NCBI RefSeq assembly: GCF_025152745.1
Contig: NZ_CP104040.1
Span: 2,604,001 to 2,668,000 of the forward strand
Length of the DNA stretch: 64,000 bases
Source: Rhizobium sp. WSM4643
Lineage (GTDB): Bacteria > Pseudomonadota > Alphaproteobacteria > Rhizobiales > Rhizobiaceae
Direction of reading: 5' to 3'
A model generated the notes under the pieces. That model saw nothing but the letters and a program-made list of their open reading frames with translations. It made no database searches and was not told the DNA's origin. The position numbers and the translations under genes are program-made. Position 1 is the stretch's first letter, and every line of letters begins with the position of its first letter. Shown here piece after piece: positions 54,403 to 62,590 of this stretch.

Positions 54403-55149
54403 TCACGCCTGTTCAGTGGGGTAGAGCGTCAGGATATTGACATTGACCCTGCGCGGCTGCGTCACCGCATAGACAATGGCCGCGGCGACGTCCGCGGCCT
54501 CCAGCTGCTCGATGTCGCCCAGCCTTTGTTCCACCGCCTCGCGGACACTGGCGCGCATATGGGAGGTAAACTCGGTCCTGACGGCCCCAGGCTCGATGCA
54601 GGTGACGCGAATGCCATCCCGGCCAATCTCGCGCCGCAGCGATTCCGCCATAGCGCTCGCCGCATGCTTGGTTCCGGAATAGACCGTCGAGGGATGAATG
54701 TACCGGCCGGTGCCGGAGGAGACGATGACGATATGGCCGGCGCCCTGCCGCTGCATCGTCGGCAACGCCGCATGGATCGGATAGAGCAGCCCGAGGAAGT
54801 TGACCTCGACCATCTCCCGATACTCGGCGGTGGTCGTGTTTCGGAACGGCGCGGCAACGCCGACGCCGGCGACGCAGAGCAGCATGTCGAGCCTGCCGAA
54901 ATCGCCGATCGCCCGCTCCACCATCGCCGCAGCCTGTGCCTCGTCGGACACGTCGGCCTCGATCGGCAGGACCTCACCGCCGCGCTCGCGGATGCGCTCC
55001 GCCAACGCCTCAAGGCGCGGCATGCGGCGGGCGGCGATCACCACACTTGCCCCTTCCTCCACCAGCGCCAGAGCAGTCGCCGCACCTATGCCAGACGAAG
55101 CGCCGGCAATGAGGGCGACCCTGCCACTGAGCTTTTTATCTGTCTGCAT
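54403..55149 (-). CDS. Short-chain dehydrogenase/reductase
   Basis: A 248-residue classical SDR: cofactor loop AGASSGIGAAT, NAD(P)-specific AARR, VAGVG, catalytic Ser in IVSSGTG and YxxxK in YSGTKHAA. The ending has no C-terminal signature of a known substrate class. No obvious operon partner. Confidence 0.92.
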   Translation of the reverse strand: MQTDKKLSGRVALIAGASSGIGAATALALVEEGASVVIAARRMPRLEALAERIRERGGEVLPIEADVSDEAQAAAMVERAIGDFGRLDMLLCVAGVGVAAPFRNTTTAEYREMVEVNFLGLLYPIHAALPTMQRQGAGHIVIVSSGTGRYIHPSTVYSGTKHAASAMAESLRREIGRDGIRVTCIEPGAVRTEFTSHMRASVREAVEQRLGDIEQLEAADVAAAIVYAVTQPRRVNVNILTLYPTEQA

Positions 55150-55524
55150 ACCGGCTCTCCCGTCTTTTTGTTCAGGGTGAAATTATCGGCAATTAGGCTG
55201 CGATGATCATAGCAACAATGCTATATAAATCGAACAGACTATGTGGACTTCGACGCATAATGCGCGGCAGCGACTCCGCGGAGCACAAGGCGTTCGTGAC
55301 CATCGTCGCGCAGGCGCGGTTCCGGGGGCAGCAGAGACCGCTCGAAGAAGCCGCAATGGATCGTAGGATGACAACAAGACAGGGCACCCATCAGCGATCG
55401 CCGTGGCAGTCGCCGAAGATGCCGATCCACGGACGCTTGGCGCATCAATAAAGCCGGACGTTACATACCATCAGGGCCAGCTTGTAGCCCGAAGGCGACC
55501 TTACATTGTGCGATCGCCAACGCT
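55150..55524. other. Intergenic region, no supported gene
   Basis: About 375 bp. One palindrome, ATAGCA-ACAA-TGCTAT, is at 55209-55224 and may belong to the SDR promoter. Open frames inside have no recognisable product. The RNA ligase start has no strong binding site in it. Confidence 0.4.
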
Positions 55525-56160
55525 ATGCCTTCATCCCATGAAAAAATACGGACGAACCTACCACTGCCGATTTCGCCCGGAGCGACAAGCGACGATAAGG
55601 TCATGGCGAAGCTTGACGGGCTGATGATCGCCGATCTTGTCATCACCGAGAAAATGGATGGTGAGAACACGACCATTCATCGGAGTGGGTCTCACGCCCG
55701 CAGCCCCGACAGCCGTTACCATTCGTCGCGCGATTGGCTTAAAGCCTTTGCCGCCGGGATCAGCCCGCAACTGGCAGACGGCGAACGCATCGTGGGCGAG
55801 AACCTCTATGCCCGGCACTCGATCGGCTATGATGATCTGCCGTCATACTTCCTCGGCTTTGCATGGATTATCGAAGGCGAAGTTCAATCCTGGGATCTGA
55901 CCCTGGCTCGGTTCGAAGAACTGAGCATCGTTCCCGTGTCGACTCTGTATCGGGGACCATACAAAGCCGGCCTGTTCGAGGATACTGCGGCCTCGCTGGA
56001 TAGGACCAGGCAGGAGGGGTTTGTCGTTCGGATCGCTGATGCCTTCCCAGAAACCGAAATGCCAGTTCGCATGGGCAAATATGTGCGGGACAACCACGTT
56101 CAAAGTGAAACGCATTGGATGCAGTCGGAACTCATTCCCAATCGTTTGGCGAATCACTGA
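55525..56160 (+). CDS. RNA ligase (T4 Rnl-like nucleotidyltransferase)
   Basis: A 211-residue ligase-fold protein. Motif I with the nucleotidyl Lys is VITEKMDGENTTIH (Lys43), followed by RIVGENLYARHSIGY (motif III region), EGFVVRI (motif IV) and GKYVRDNH (motif V). It would activate the 5' phosphate of RNA ends with ATP. No kinase/phosphatase partner is fused or adjacent. Shorter than full Rnl1/Rnl2, i.e. essentially the adenylation domain. Confidence 0.88.
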   Translation: MPSSHEKIRTNLPLPISPGATSDDKVMAKLDGLMIADLVITEKMDGENTTIHRSGSHARSPDSRYHSSRDWLKAFAAGISPQLADGERIVGENLYARHSIGYDDLPSYFLGFAWIIEGEVQSWDLTLARFEELSIVPVSTLYRGPYKAGLFEDTAASLDRTRQEGFVVRIADAFPETEMPVRMGKYVRDNHVQSETHWMQSELIPNRLANH

Positions 56161-56175
56161 CGGCCGCTCGCCACC

Positions 56176-56216
56176 CCATCCGCCATTCCTGTGATTGTCA
56201 CAGGCATGGCGGATGG
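56176..56216. terminator. Strong stem-loop between convergent genes
   Basis: CCATCCGCCAT pairs with ATGGCGGATGG, extended by CTGTG/CACAG, around ATTGT. It lies 16 bp after the RNA ligase stop and 53 bp before the end of the minus-strand phosphatase gene, so it can serve both. Confidence 0.8.
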
Positions 56217-56268
56217 GGGGCGCTTCTGCCAAACTTCACACCGGCGCAATGCCGAACCACACCCGCGA

Positions 56269-57099
56269 TCACCCCTCCGTAAAACTGCGGCGGATCGCCT
56301 TCCAACTCTCGGCATCCGGCGCCAAGAGCAGCCGGCCCTTGGTCATCGCGGGACGATAGGCTTCACCGCTGAGCAATGCCCCGTAGCCGCCGGCTTCGTG
56401 ATGGATCAGCACGCCGGCGGCGTGGTCCCAGGGTTTGAGCTCGGCGTTCAGCGAAAAACTCATCGCCCCCGATGCCACCGACCGGTATTCATAGGCCGAG
56501 CAGCGCCATGTGGTGGTGCGGGCAAAGTGCAGCATGCTCCGAGCGTAGACCGGCTGCTCCTCGGCGGGAAACATATGCAGCGGCACGAAGCCGTGCATTT
56601 CCCCGATCGGCCTCGGCGGCGCGACGCTGAGCCGGGTCTGCGTGCCGTCGCCGGCAATATGCCACGCCCCTCGCCCCTGCCGGGCGGCGAGGAATTCGCC
56701 GGTCACGGGATAGTGGATCAGCCCGGCCACGGTCTCTCCGCCGGAGACGATCGCCACGATCATGCCGAACAGTGGCAGGCCGTGGGCGAAATTCCAGGTG
56801 CCGTCGACAGGATCGATGATCGCGGCGAGATCGGCGTCGGCAAGCCGCGCCAATACGGCGGGATCGGCCGAAACCGCTTCTTCGCCGATGAGCAGTGCCT
56901 CGGGAAAGCGCGCCGAAAGCGCCTCGGTGAGCCGTCGCTCGGCGCCGAGATCGGCATCGGTCACCAGATCGTCGGGCGCGGTCTTGGTGCGAATGCCCTC
57001 GGCGGTGATGCCGCGGAAGCGGGGCAGGATTTCCGCCTTCGCCGCCTGGCGCATATCCTCCATCACGGCGAAGAATACGTCATCCGACACCTCCCTCAT
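56269..57099 (-). CDS. Inositol-monophosphatase-family protein
   Basis: A 276-residue Mg/Li-type phosphatase: LIGEEAVS (metal Glu), IIDPVDGTWNFAHG (signature), later PWDHAAGVLIHHEAGG. It hydrolyses sugar-like phosphomonoesters, possibly myo-inositol phosphate. Its start overlaps the GDPD stop (ATGA). It is the end gene of the Ugp-type operon. Confidence 0.88.
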   Translation of the reverse strand: MREVSDDVFFAVMEDMRQAAKAEILPRFRGITAEGIRTKTAPDDLVTDADLGAERRLTEALSARFPEALLIGEEAVSADPAVLARLADADLAAIIDPVDGTWNFAHGLPLFGMIVAIVSGGETVAGLIHYPVTGEFLAARQGRGAWHIAGDGTQTRLSVAPPRPIGEMHGFVPLHMFPAEEQPVYARSMLHFARTTTWRCSAYEYRSVASGAMSFSLNAELKPWDHAAGVLIHHEAGGYGALLSGEAYRPAMTKGRLLLAPDAESWKAIRRSFTEG

Positions 57100-57926
57100 G
57101 CGCGGCGTGCCTCGATATAGGCCTTAAGCGCGGCGGGTTGGTCGGTCTGGATGACGCTGATGCCGGCCGCCATCATCCGTCCCCAGATCGCGTCGGGATC
57201 GGCAAGCGCCGCACTATCGGTCAAGCCGCAGCAGGAGACCGGATCGAGCGTGTTGACCCAGAGCGAGATTCCGGCGTTACGCAGACGCGTGTGCTGGCCG
57301 GCCAGCGTCTCAAGCGCATCGAACTTGGCTTCGCACATGAAGGGGCGCGCCGCGATAACTGCCTTGGCGGTCTCTTCGGCGCTCCCGACCCTGAAGAACG
57401 CCTGGCCCATGAACGGAATGCCGTCGATCCCGGGCTGCCTGGCGAGCCAAGCCAGCGCCTCCGGCGTGTCGGCGCGAGCCTTGAGATCGACCTGGTCGGC
57501 CATGCCGATCTCTTTGACCTTGGCCGCGACGATGCCCATCATCTCAAGGTCCTTGAGGTCGAGATCGACGAAGATGCGGCCGCGCACGGTTTCGAGCACC
57601 TGTTCCAGCGTCGGAACGGTCTGCGTCGTGAACGGCTGGTCCGGCCCGCCATCGGCCATGCGCAGCCGCAGGCTGGTGATCTCGGCGATCGTCATCTCCT
57701 CGGGGATGCGATCGATGCCAGCCATGCGCTCTAGCGTGTCGTCGTGCAGAATGAACAGCACGCCATCGGCGCTCTGGCGAATATCCACCTCAACGATGTC
57801 ATAGCCGCCGGCAATCGCATTCTCGATTGCCGCAAGGCTGTTTTCGGGAGCCTGATGCCAGGCACCGCGATGGGCGACGATGGCGCAGGCGCGCGACGGG
57901 TCGGCAATGTGGTCGATGTATTTCAT
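57096..57926 (-). CDS. ugpQ: Glycerophosphodiester phosphodiesterase (UgpQ-like)
   Basis: A 276-residue TIM-barrel phosphodiesterase. The signature AHRGAWHQAPENSLAAIENA carries the catalytic His and Glu, and DIVEVDIRQSADGVLFILHDDTLER carries the metal Glu/Asp and second His. It splits glycerophosphodiesters to an alcohol and glycerol 3-phosphate in the cytoplasm. No signal peptide. Overlaps the phosphatase start by four bases. Confidence 0.92.
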   Translation of the reverse strand: MKYIDHIADPSRACAIVAHRGAWHQAPENSLAAIENAIAGGYDIVEVDIRQSADGVLFILHDDTLERMAGIDRIPEEMTIAEITSLRLRMADGGPDQPFTTQTVPTLEQVLETVRGRIFVDLDLKDLEMMGIVAAKVKEIGMADQVDLKARADTPEALAWLARQPGIDGIPFMGQAFFRVGSAEETAKAVIAARPFMCEAKFDALETLAGQHTRLRNAGISLWVNTLDPVSCCGLTDSAALADPDAIWGRMMAAGISVIQTDQPAALKAYIEARRA

Positions 57927-57936
57927 GGGATTTCCT

Positions 57937-58042
57937 CTAGAACAATTCCAGCAAGAGTGCGCAGCGGCTTTGCGTCCGGAATTGTGTTAAACCAAAGAGT
58001 TAGAACGTTTCCGTGTTTCGGAGAAAAACGGTAATGTTCTAG
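57937..58042. repeat. Dispersed rhizobial intergenic element, copy 2
   Basis: Begins CTAGAACAATTCC and ends AATGTTCTAG, with GAGTGCGCAGCGGCTTTGCG and ACCAAAGAGTTAGAACG between. The terminal TAGAACGTTTCCGT and ACGGTAATGTTCTA pair. The TAG stop of the ATPase gene is inside it. Compare 20838-20951. Confidence 0.55.
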
Positions 58043-59145
58043 TTTGCGCCGAATGCGCCTGGTATGGCCCTGCCGCTTTCCGCATCGAAGAGATGCAGGC
58101 GGGAGGCAGGGAAATTGAGAGAGAGTTGGCTGTGATCCGGCATCTCGACGCCGAAGGCTGTCGCGATCCTCATGACTGAGCCGCCGAGCGCGGCTGCCAG
58201 GATCGCGTGCGAGCCGAGATCCTCGCGAAACCGCAGAGCTGACGTGACCACATGTCCGTTGGCCCCGCCACCGATCAGGATATCCTCTGGCCGGATGCCG
58301 AGCTTATAGTCGCCGGTAAGCCGGGCTTGCGCCACCACCTGCCCGTCGGCGAGCCTGAGCACTGTGCCGTCGCCGGTGACCGGCAGGATATTCATCGGCG
58401 GCGCGCCGATGAATTTGGCGACGAAGACCGAGGCCGGCTGGTGATAGATCGCCTTCGGCGTGTCGAACTGTTCGATCCGCCCCTTGTTGAGGATGAGGAT
58501 GCGGTCGGCCAGCGTCATCGCCTCCACCTGATCGTGGGTGACGAAGATGGTGGTGGCGCCGATGCGCCGGTGCAGTTCGGCAAGTTCGACACGCATGTCG
58601 TGCCTGAGCTGCGCGTCGAGGTTGGAGAGGGGCTCGTCGAATAGAAGTACGCCGGGCTCGCGTATGATGGCGCGGCCAATCGCGACGCGCTGGCGCTGGC
58701 CGCCGGAAAGCTGTACCGGTTTGCGGCCGAGGAAGTCCGACAGCCCAAGCATCTTCGCCACCGCGCCGACCCGCTCGATGCGCTCGGCCTTCGCCATGCC
58801 GGCGACCCTGAGGCTGTAGGCGATGTTATCGAAGACGCTCATATGCGGATAGAGCGCATAGTTCTGGAACACCATGGCGCAGCCGCGGTGTTTCGGCTCC
58901 AGATCCTGCACCTGCCGGCCGCCGATGACGATCGTGCCGCCGCTTACCCGCTCCAGCCCCGCGATCATCTGCAGCAGCGTGGACTTGCCGCAACCGGAGG
59001 GACCGAGCACGACGCTGAATTCACCGGCCCTGAGCTCGACATCCATCGGCGGAATGATGACGGTCTCCGCGTCATAGGCCTTGGTGACGCCTGACAGCGT
59101 GATGTTGGCGGCAGCAGCGCGAATGGCTATGTCGATGGCGTTCAT
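58039..59145 (-). CDS. ugpC: ABC transporter ATP-binding protein (UgpC type)
   Basis: A 368-residue CUT1 ATPase: Walker [13 protein letters not shown], signature [14 protein letters not shown], Walker [14 protein letters not shown]-loop VTHDQVEAM, then TOBE domains (IRPEDILIGG). CACGGAG lies before ATG 59145. Last transporter gene, followed by the repeat and the GDPD gene. Confidence 0.92.
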   Translation of the reverse strand: MNAIDIAIRAAAANITLSGVTKAYDAETVIIPPMDVELRAGEFSVVLGPSGCGKSTLLQMIAGLERVSGGTIVIGGRQVQDLEPKHRGCAMVFQNYALYPHMSVFDNIAYSLRVAGMAKAERIERVGAVAKMLGLSDFLGRKPVQLSGGQRQRVAIGRAIIREPGVLLFDEPLSNLDAQLRHDMRVELAELHRRIGATTIFVTHDQVEAMTLADRILILNKGRIEQFDTPKAIYHQPASVFVAKFIGAPPMNILPVTGDGTVLRLADGQVVAQARLTGDYKLGIRPEDILIGGGANGHVVTSALRFREDLGSHAILAAALGGSVMRIATAFGVEMPDHSQLSLNFPASRLHLFDAESGRAIPGAFGAN

Positions 59146-59147
59146 GG

Positions 59148-60065
59148 CTATTTCTCCGTGAGAGCAAGGCCCTGGACGAGATAGCGCTGCAGCAGCGCGA
59201 TCATCGCGAGCGGAAATATGGAAACGATGACGGCGCCGGCCATGATCATCGGAAAGTCGGGAATCTCGCCGTCCGAATCCGGCACGAGCCGCGCCAGCCC
59301 GACGACGGCGGTCTGCATGTCTGACGTCGAGGCGGCGACCAGCGGCCAGAGATATTGCGTCCAGCCGCTGAGGAAGGTCAGCACGAAAAGCGCGCCGAAA
59401 CTGGTGCGCGACAAGGGCAGCAGGATATCGAAAAGGAAGCGGATCGGCCCCGCCCCATCCATGCGCGCCGCTTTGAGCAGATCCTTGGGCAAGGTGAGGA
59501 AGAACTGGCGGAACAGGAAGGTGCCGGTGCCATGCGCCACAAGCGGCGCGATCAGTCCGAAATGCGTGTTCAGCACGCTCCATTCAAGCTTTACCGGCGC
59601 GCCGAAGACTTGGGCGATCAGCCCGTTCAAACCGGTGATATCGAGCAGCGCGTTAACCGGCGAAAACACGTTCGACGCGGCCTGGTAGGTGGTGATGACG
59701 CGGATCTCGATTGGCAGCATGATGGTCGCCAGAATCAGCGCGAAGACCACACCCGCCCAGCGAACACGGAAATAGACGATGGCATAGGCCGACAGAAGCG
59801 ACAGGACGCAGGTCGCGAATGCGTCGCCGAAGGCGACCACCAGACTGTTCAGCATCTGGATCGGGATGTGCGTCTCGGTGAAGATGTGCGCCGCATTGGC
59901 GAAAAACTGGTCGCCGGGATACCAGGCGAGCCCGTTGCGCAACATGAATTCATAGGATTGCGAGGCTGTCGTCAGGGTCAGGTACAGCGGCCCGAGGATA
60001 TAGACGATGCCGACGATGAGGACGAGGCTGGCTGCGATATTGAGGGAACGTGCGTTTTCGATCAT
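59148..60065 (-). CDS. ugpE: ABC transporter permease (UgpE type)
   Basis: A 305-residue permease with six helices. EAA loop: LLKAARMDGAGPIRFLFDILLPLSR. Ends in QRYLVQGLALTEK, typical of UgpE. It starts 4 bp after the other permease stop and ends 2 bp before ugpC. Confidence 0.9.
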   Translation of the reverse strand: MIENARSLNIAASLVLIVGIVYILGPLYLTLTTASQSYEFMLRNGLAWYPGDQFFANAAHIFTETHIPIQMLNSLVVAFGDAFATCVLSLLSAYAIVYFRVRWAGVVFALILATIMLPIEIRVITTYQAASNVFSPVNALLDITGLNGLIAQVFGAPVKLEWSVLNTHFGLIAPLVAHGTGTFLFRQFFLTLPKDLLKAARMDGAGPIRFLFDILLPLSRTSFGALFVLTFLSGWTQYLWPLVAASTSDMQTAVVGLARLVPDSDGEIPDFPMIMAGAVIVSIFPLAMIALLQRYLVQGLALTEK

Positions 60066-60069
60066 GGGG

Positions 60070-60960
60070 TCACCGCTCGTAGTTGATGCGCCGGCCGAGG
60101 AAGAGGAATTGGGCGGCGGTGAGGAGGACGACGAAGACCATCAGGATCGCCGTCTGGGTCGAGGCGCCGGAGAGGTCGTAGCCGCTGAAACCGTCGGTGT
60201 AGATTTTGTAGACGAGCAACGTGGTGGCCGCGCCCGGACCACCACGGGTGATCGTATCGATCAGCGCGAAGGCCGAGGTGACGCTTTCGGTGAACTCGAG
60301 CACCAGCGTCAGGAAGAGCTGCGGCATGATGAGCGGCAGTTGCACGTCGAAAATCCGCCGCCACGGCCCCGCCCCATCCATTGCGGCTGCCTGGTGAATG
60401 GTCTTCGGGATCGACTGCAGTCCAGCGAGCAGAATGACGAAATTGAACGGGATGCCGCCCCAGACATGCGCTGCGATCAGCGTGATGAAGGCATCCGTGC
60501 CGTCGATGCCGGGCGCCCAGATGCCCGGAAAGGCTGAGTTGAGTGGCGCGAGCACGCCGACGAACGGATTGAAGATGAAGGCGAAGACGACGCCGATCGA
60601 AGCGCCGGCAACCCCCTTCGGCCAGACCAGCACATTGCGCGCCGGCAACGACAGGCGGATCTTCCGGTCGGCCGCGACCGCAAGGATCAGCGGGACCACC
60701 ACCGCGAGTGAGGAGGCGGTGACCATGAAGACGATGGTGCGCCAACAGCCCTCCCAGAACTCCGGATCGGAGAACACCCGAGCGAAATTGTCCCAGCCGA
60801 CGAACATCGAACCGCCACCGAAGGGGCGTTCGAGGAAGAATGACCAGTAGAAGGCCTGAAAAACAGGCACGTAGAAGAAAAATGCGATCAGCAGCATGAG
60901 CGGCGCCACCAGCAAAAGCGGCAGCCAGCGATGGCTGAAGAGAGAAGATTCCGACATCAT
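60070..60960 (-). CDS. ugpA: ABC transporter permease (UgpA type)
   Basis: A 296-residue permease with an EAA loop IHQAAAMDGAGPWRRIFDVQLPLIM and the TRGGPGAATTLLVYKIY segment typical of UgpA. ATG 60960 or the adjacent one is chosen; the 30 residues further upstream are Pro-rich and unlikely. A 115-bp gap separates it from ugpB. Confidence 0.9.
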   Translation of the reverse strand: MMSESSLFSHRWLPLLLVAPLMLLIAFFFYVPVFQAFYWSFFLERPFGGGSMFVGWDNFARVFSDPEFWEGCWRTIVFMVTASSLAVVVPLILAVAADRKIRLSLPARNVLVWPKGVAGASIGVVFAFIFNPFVGVLAPLNSAFPGIWAPGIDGTDAFITLIAAHVWGGIPFNFVILLAGLQSIPKTIHQAAAMDGAGPWRRIFDVQLPLIMPQLFLTLVLEFTESVTSAFALIDTITRGGPGAATTLLVYKIYTDGFSGYDLSGASTQTAILMVFVVLLTAAQFLFLGRRINYER

Positions 60961-61075
60961 GGAGAAGCCCTGCATTGGGAGGACCGGCATGGGTGTATGG
61001 GTTCCCATGCCGGACACGGGAGCACGCGCGCCCGTGCGCGGGACGTCCAAACGTCCCGCGCGTGAGATGTCGGGA

Positions 61076-62383
61076 TCACTGCATCTTCACGCCCTTGTAG
61101 GTCTGCTCGAAGCGACGCAGCAGCTCGTCGCCACGCCTCTTGGCGTTGTAGAGCGCCACCTGCATGGTCTCCTGGCCGGCAAATGCCTTCTGGGTCTCTT
61201 CCATGAACACCTGGCGGAACTGTACATAGAAGCCCAGCCGGATGCCGCGGGTATCTGGCGTGCGCGGCTGGTTCATCGATTCGATGCCGACGGCCGCCGT
61301 CGCATATTTCGGCGAGTTCGCCTCGCCGCTCTTGGCGATCGCATCCATCACGTCGTTGGTGACGGGGACGTAGCCGGTGACGGCGGTCAGGAACATCTGC
61401 TGTTCGGGACGGCGCAGGAAGTCGAGGAAGGCCTTGGCACCTTCGATCTCGGCTTTGTCATGACCCTTCATGATGTAGATCGAGGCGCCGCCGACAAAGG
61501 TGTTGTGTCGTTCGTAGCCATCATACATCGGCGCCATGCCGATGCTGAGCTCGTATTTGCCTTCGAACGCCTTCGCCGAGGCGGTATAGGAACCCGAGGA
61601 ATTCTCCATCATGGCGCATTCGCCGGTGTTGAAGGCGGCGGTGAAGTTGCCGGCCTTGGTATCGGCATTGAGCTTGACGAGGCCTTCCTTGCGCCAGTCG
61701 ATCAGATTCTGGAGATGCTTGGCGGCGAAGGTCGTGTTGAACACATATTCGGCGTCGAGACCGTCATAGCCGTTATGCTTTGAGGCGATCGGCAGGCCAT
61801 GGCGGGCGGAAAACTGTTCGAGCACGCGCCATGTATCGCCATCTGTGGTGAAGGGGCAGGCATGACCTGAAGCCTTAAGCTTGCGGGCGGCCTCGATGAT
61901 CTCTTCCCAGGTCGCAGGCGTCTTGGTGATGCCGGCTTTCTCAAGCTCGGTCTTGTTGGTATAGAACAGCAACGTCGAGGCATTGTAGGGCTGCGCGAAA
62001 AGCGCGCCACCGGAGGTTTCGTAGTAGGCCCGCGCGCCAGCGATATAATTGCCCCACTTGACCTCGGGCAGCTCCGCCTGGACCGGCACGACGGCATCTG
62101 ACAGCATCAGGTCGAGCGTGCCGGCGTCGAAGAACTGGATGAGGACGGGGTGGTTGTTGGCACGGAAGGCGGCGATTGCCTTCTGCATCGACACTTCGTA
62201 GCTGCCCTGGCCGACGCAGGTGATGTGATGCTCCGATTGTGCGGCATTGAAAGCGCTGCACTGGTCCTGGATCGCCTTTTCGACGACGCCGGTATTGCCG
62301 TACCAGAATTCGATATTAGCGGCCTGCGCCGAACATGCGCCCGCCGTCAACGCGGCCGCAGCCGCCAGAATGGAAATCTTCAT
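61076..62383 (-). CDS. ugpB: ABC transporter solute-binding protein (UgpB type)
   Basis: A 435-residue periplasmic protein with a Sec signal peptide (ILAAAAALTAGACSAQA). Matches UgpB in IEFWYGNTGVVEKAIQDQC, FNAAQSEHHITCVGQGSYE, PFTTDGDTWRVLEQFSARHG and TGYVPVTNDVMDAI. UgpB binds glycerol 3-phosphate or glycerophosphodiesters. First gene of the operon, with two palindromes upstream. Confidence 0.88.
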   Translation of the reverse strand: MKISILAAAAALTAGACSAQAANIEFWYGNTGVVEKAIQDQCSAFNAAQSEHHITCVGQGSYEVSMQKAIAAFRANNHPVLIQFFDAGTLDLMLSDAVVPVQAELPEVKWGNYIAGARAYYETSGGALFAQPYNASTLLFYTNKTELEKAGITKTPATWEEIIEAARKLKASGHACPFTTDGDTWRVLEQFSARHGLPIASKHNGYDGLDAEYVFNTTFAAKHLQNLIDWRKEGLVKLNADTKAGNFTAAFNTGECAMMENSSGSYTASAKAFEGKYELSIGMAPMYDGYERHNTFVGGASIYIMKGHDKAEIEGAKAFLDFLRRPEQQMFLTAVTGYVPVTNDVMDAIAKSGEANSPKYATAAVGIESMNQPRTPDTRGIRLGFYVQFRQVFMEETQKAFAGQETMQVALYNAKRRGDELLRRFEQTYKGVKMQ

Positions 62384-62442
62384 CTTGCCCTCACCTGATT
62401 TGATTGGCCGGCCTCCAGCGCCGACGCCGTGACGGCACTTTA

Positions 62443-62459
62443 TTACACATCACGTGTAA
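62443..62459. promoter_or_regulatory. Inverted repeat in the ugpB promoter region
   Basis: TTACACATCACGTGTAA: perfect six-bp arms around ATCAC, 60 bp before the ugpB start. A second possible operator of the divergent gap. Confidence 0.5.
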
Positions 62460-62541
62460 CAATTTGGTGACGGGCGCAAGCCGCTTGTCGCAAAGCAGGG
62501 CTGCTGCTATAGCGCATGGATGCAAATACTGGAGACAACAG

Positions 62542-62573
62542 CAATAATTACTACACGCCTATAGTAATTATTG
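62542..62573. promoter_or_regulatory. Large palindromic operator of the second ROK regulator
   Basis: CAATAATTACTA and TAGTAATTATTG are perfect 12-bp arms separated by eight bases. It lies 18 bp before the ROK start and about 160 bp before ugpB. This is larger than usual and very likely a regulator binding site. Confidence 0.75.
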
Positions 62574-62590
62574 ACGAAGGAAGTGCTGAT

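Noticed and set aside
55203..55451. 82-residue plus-strand frame before the RNA ligase
   Set aside because: Basic, low-complexity sequence with no initiation signal and no domain.
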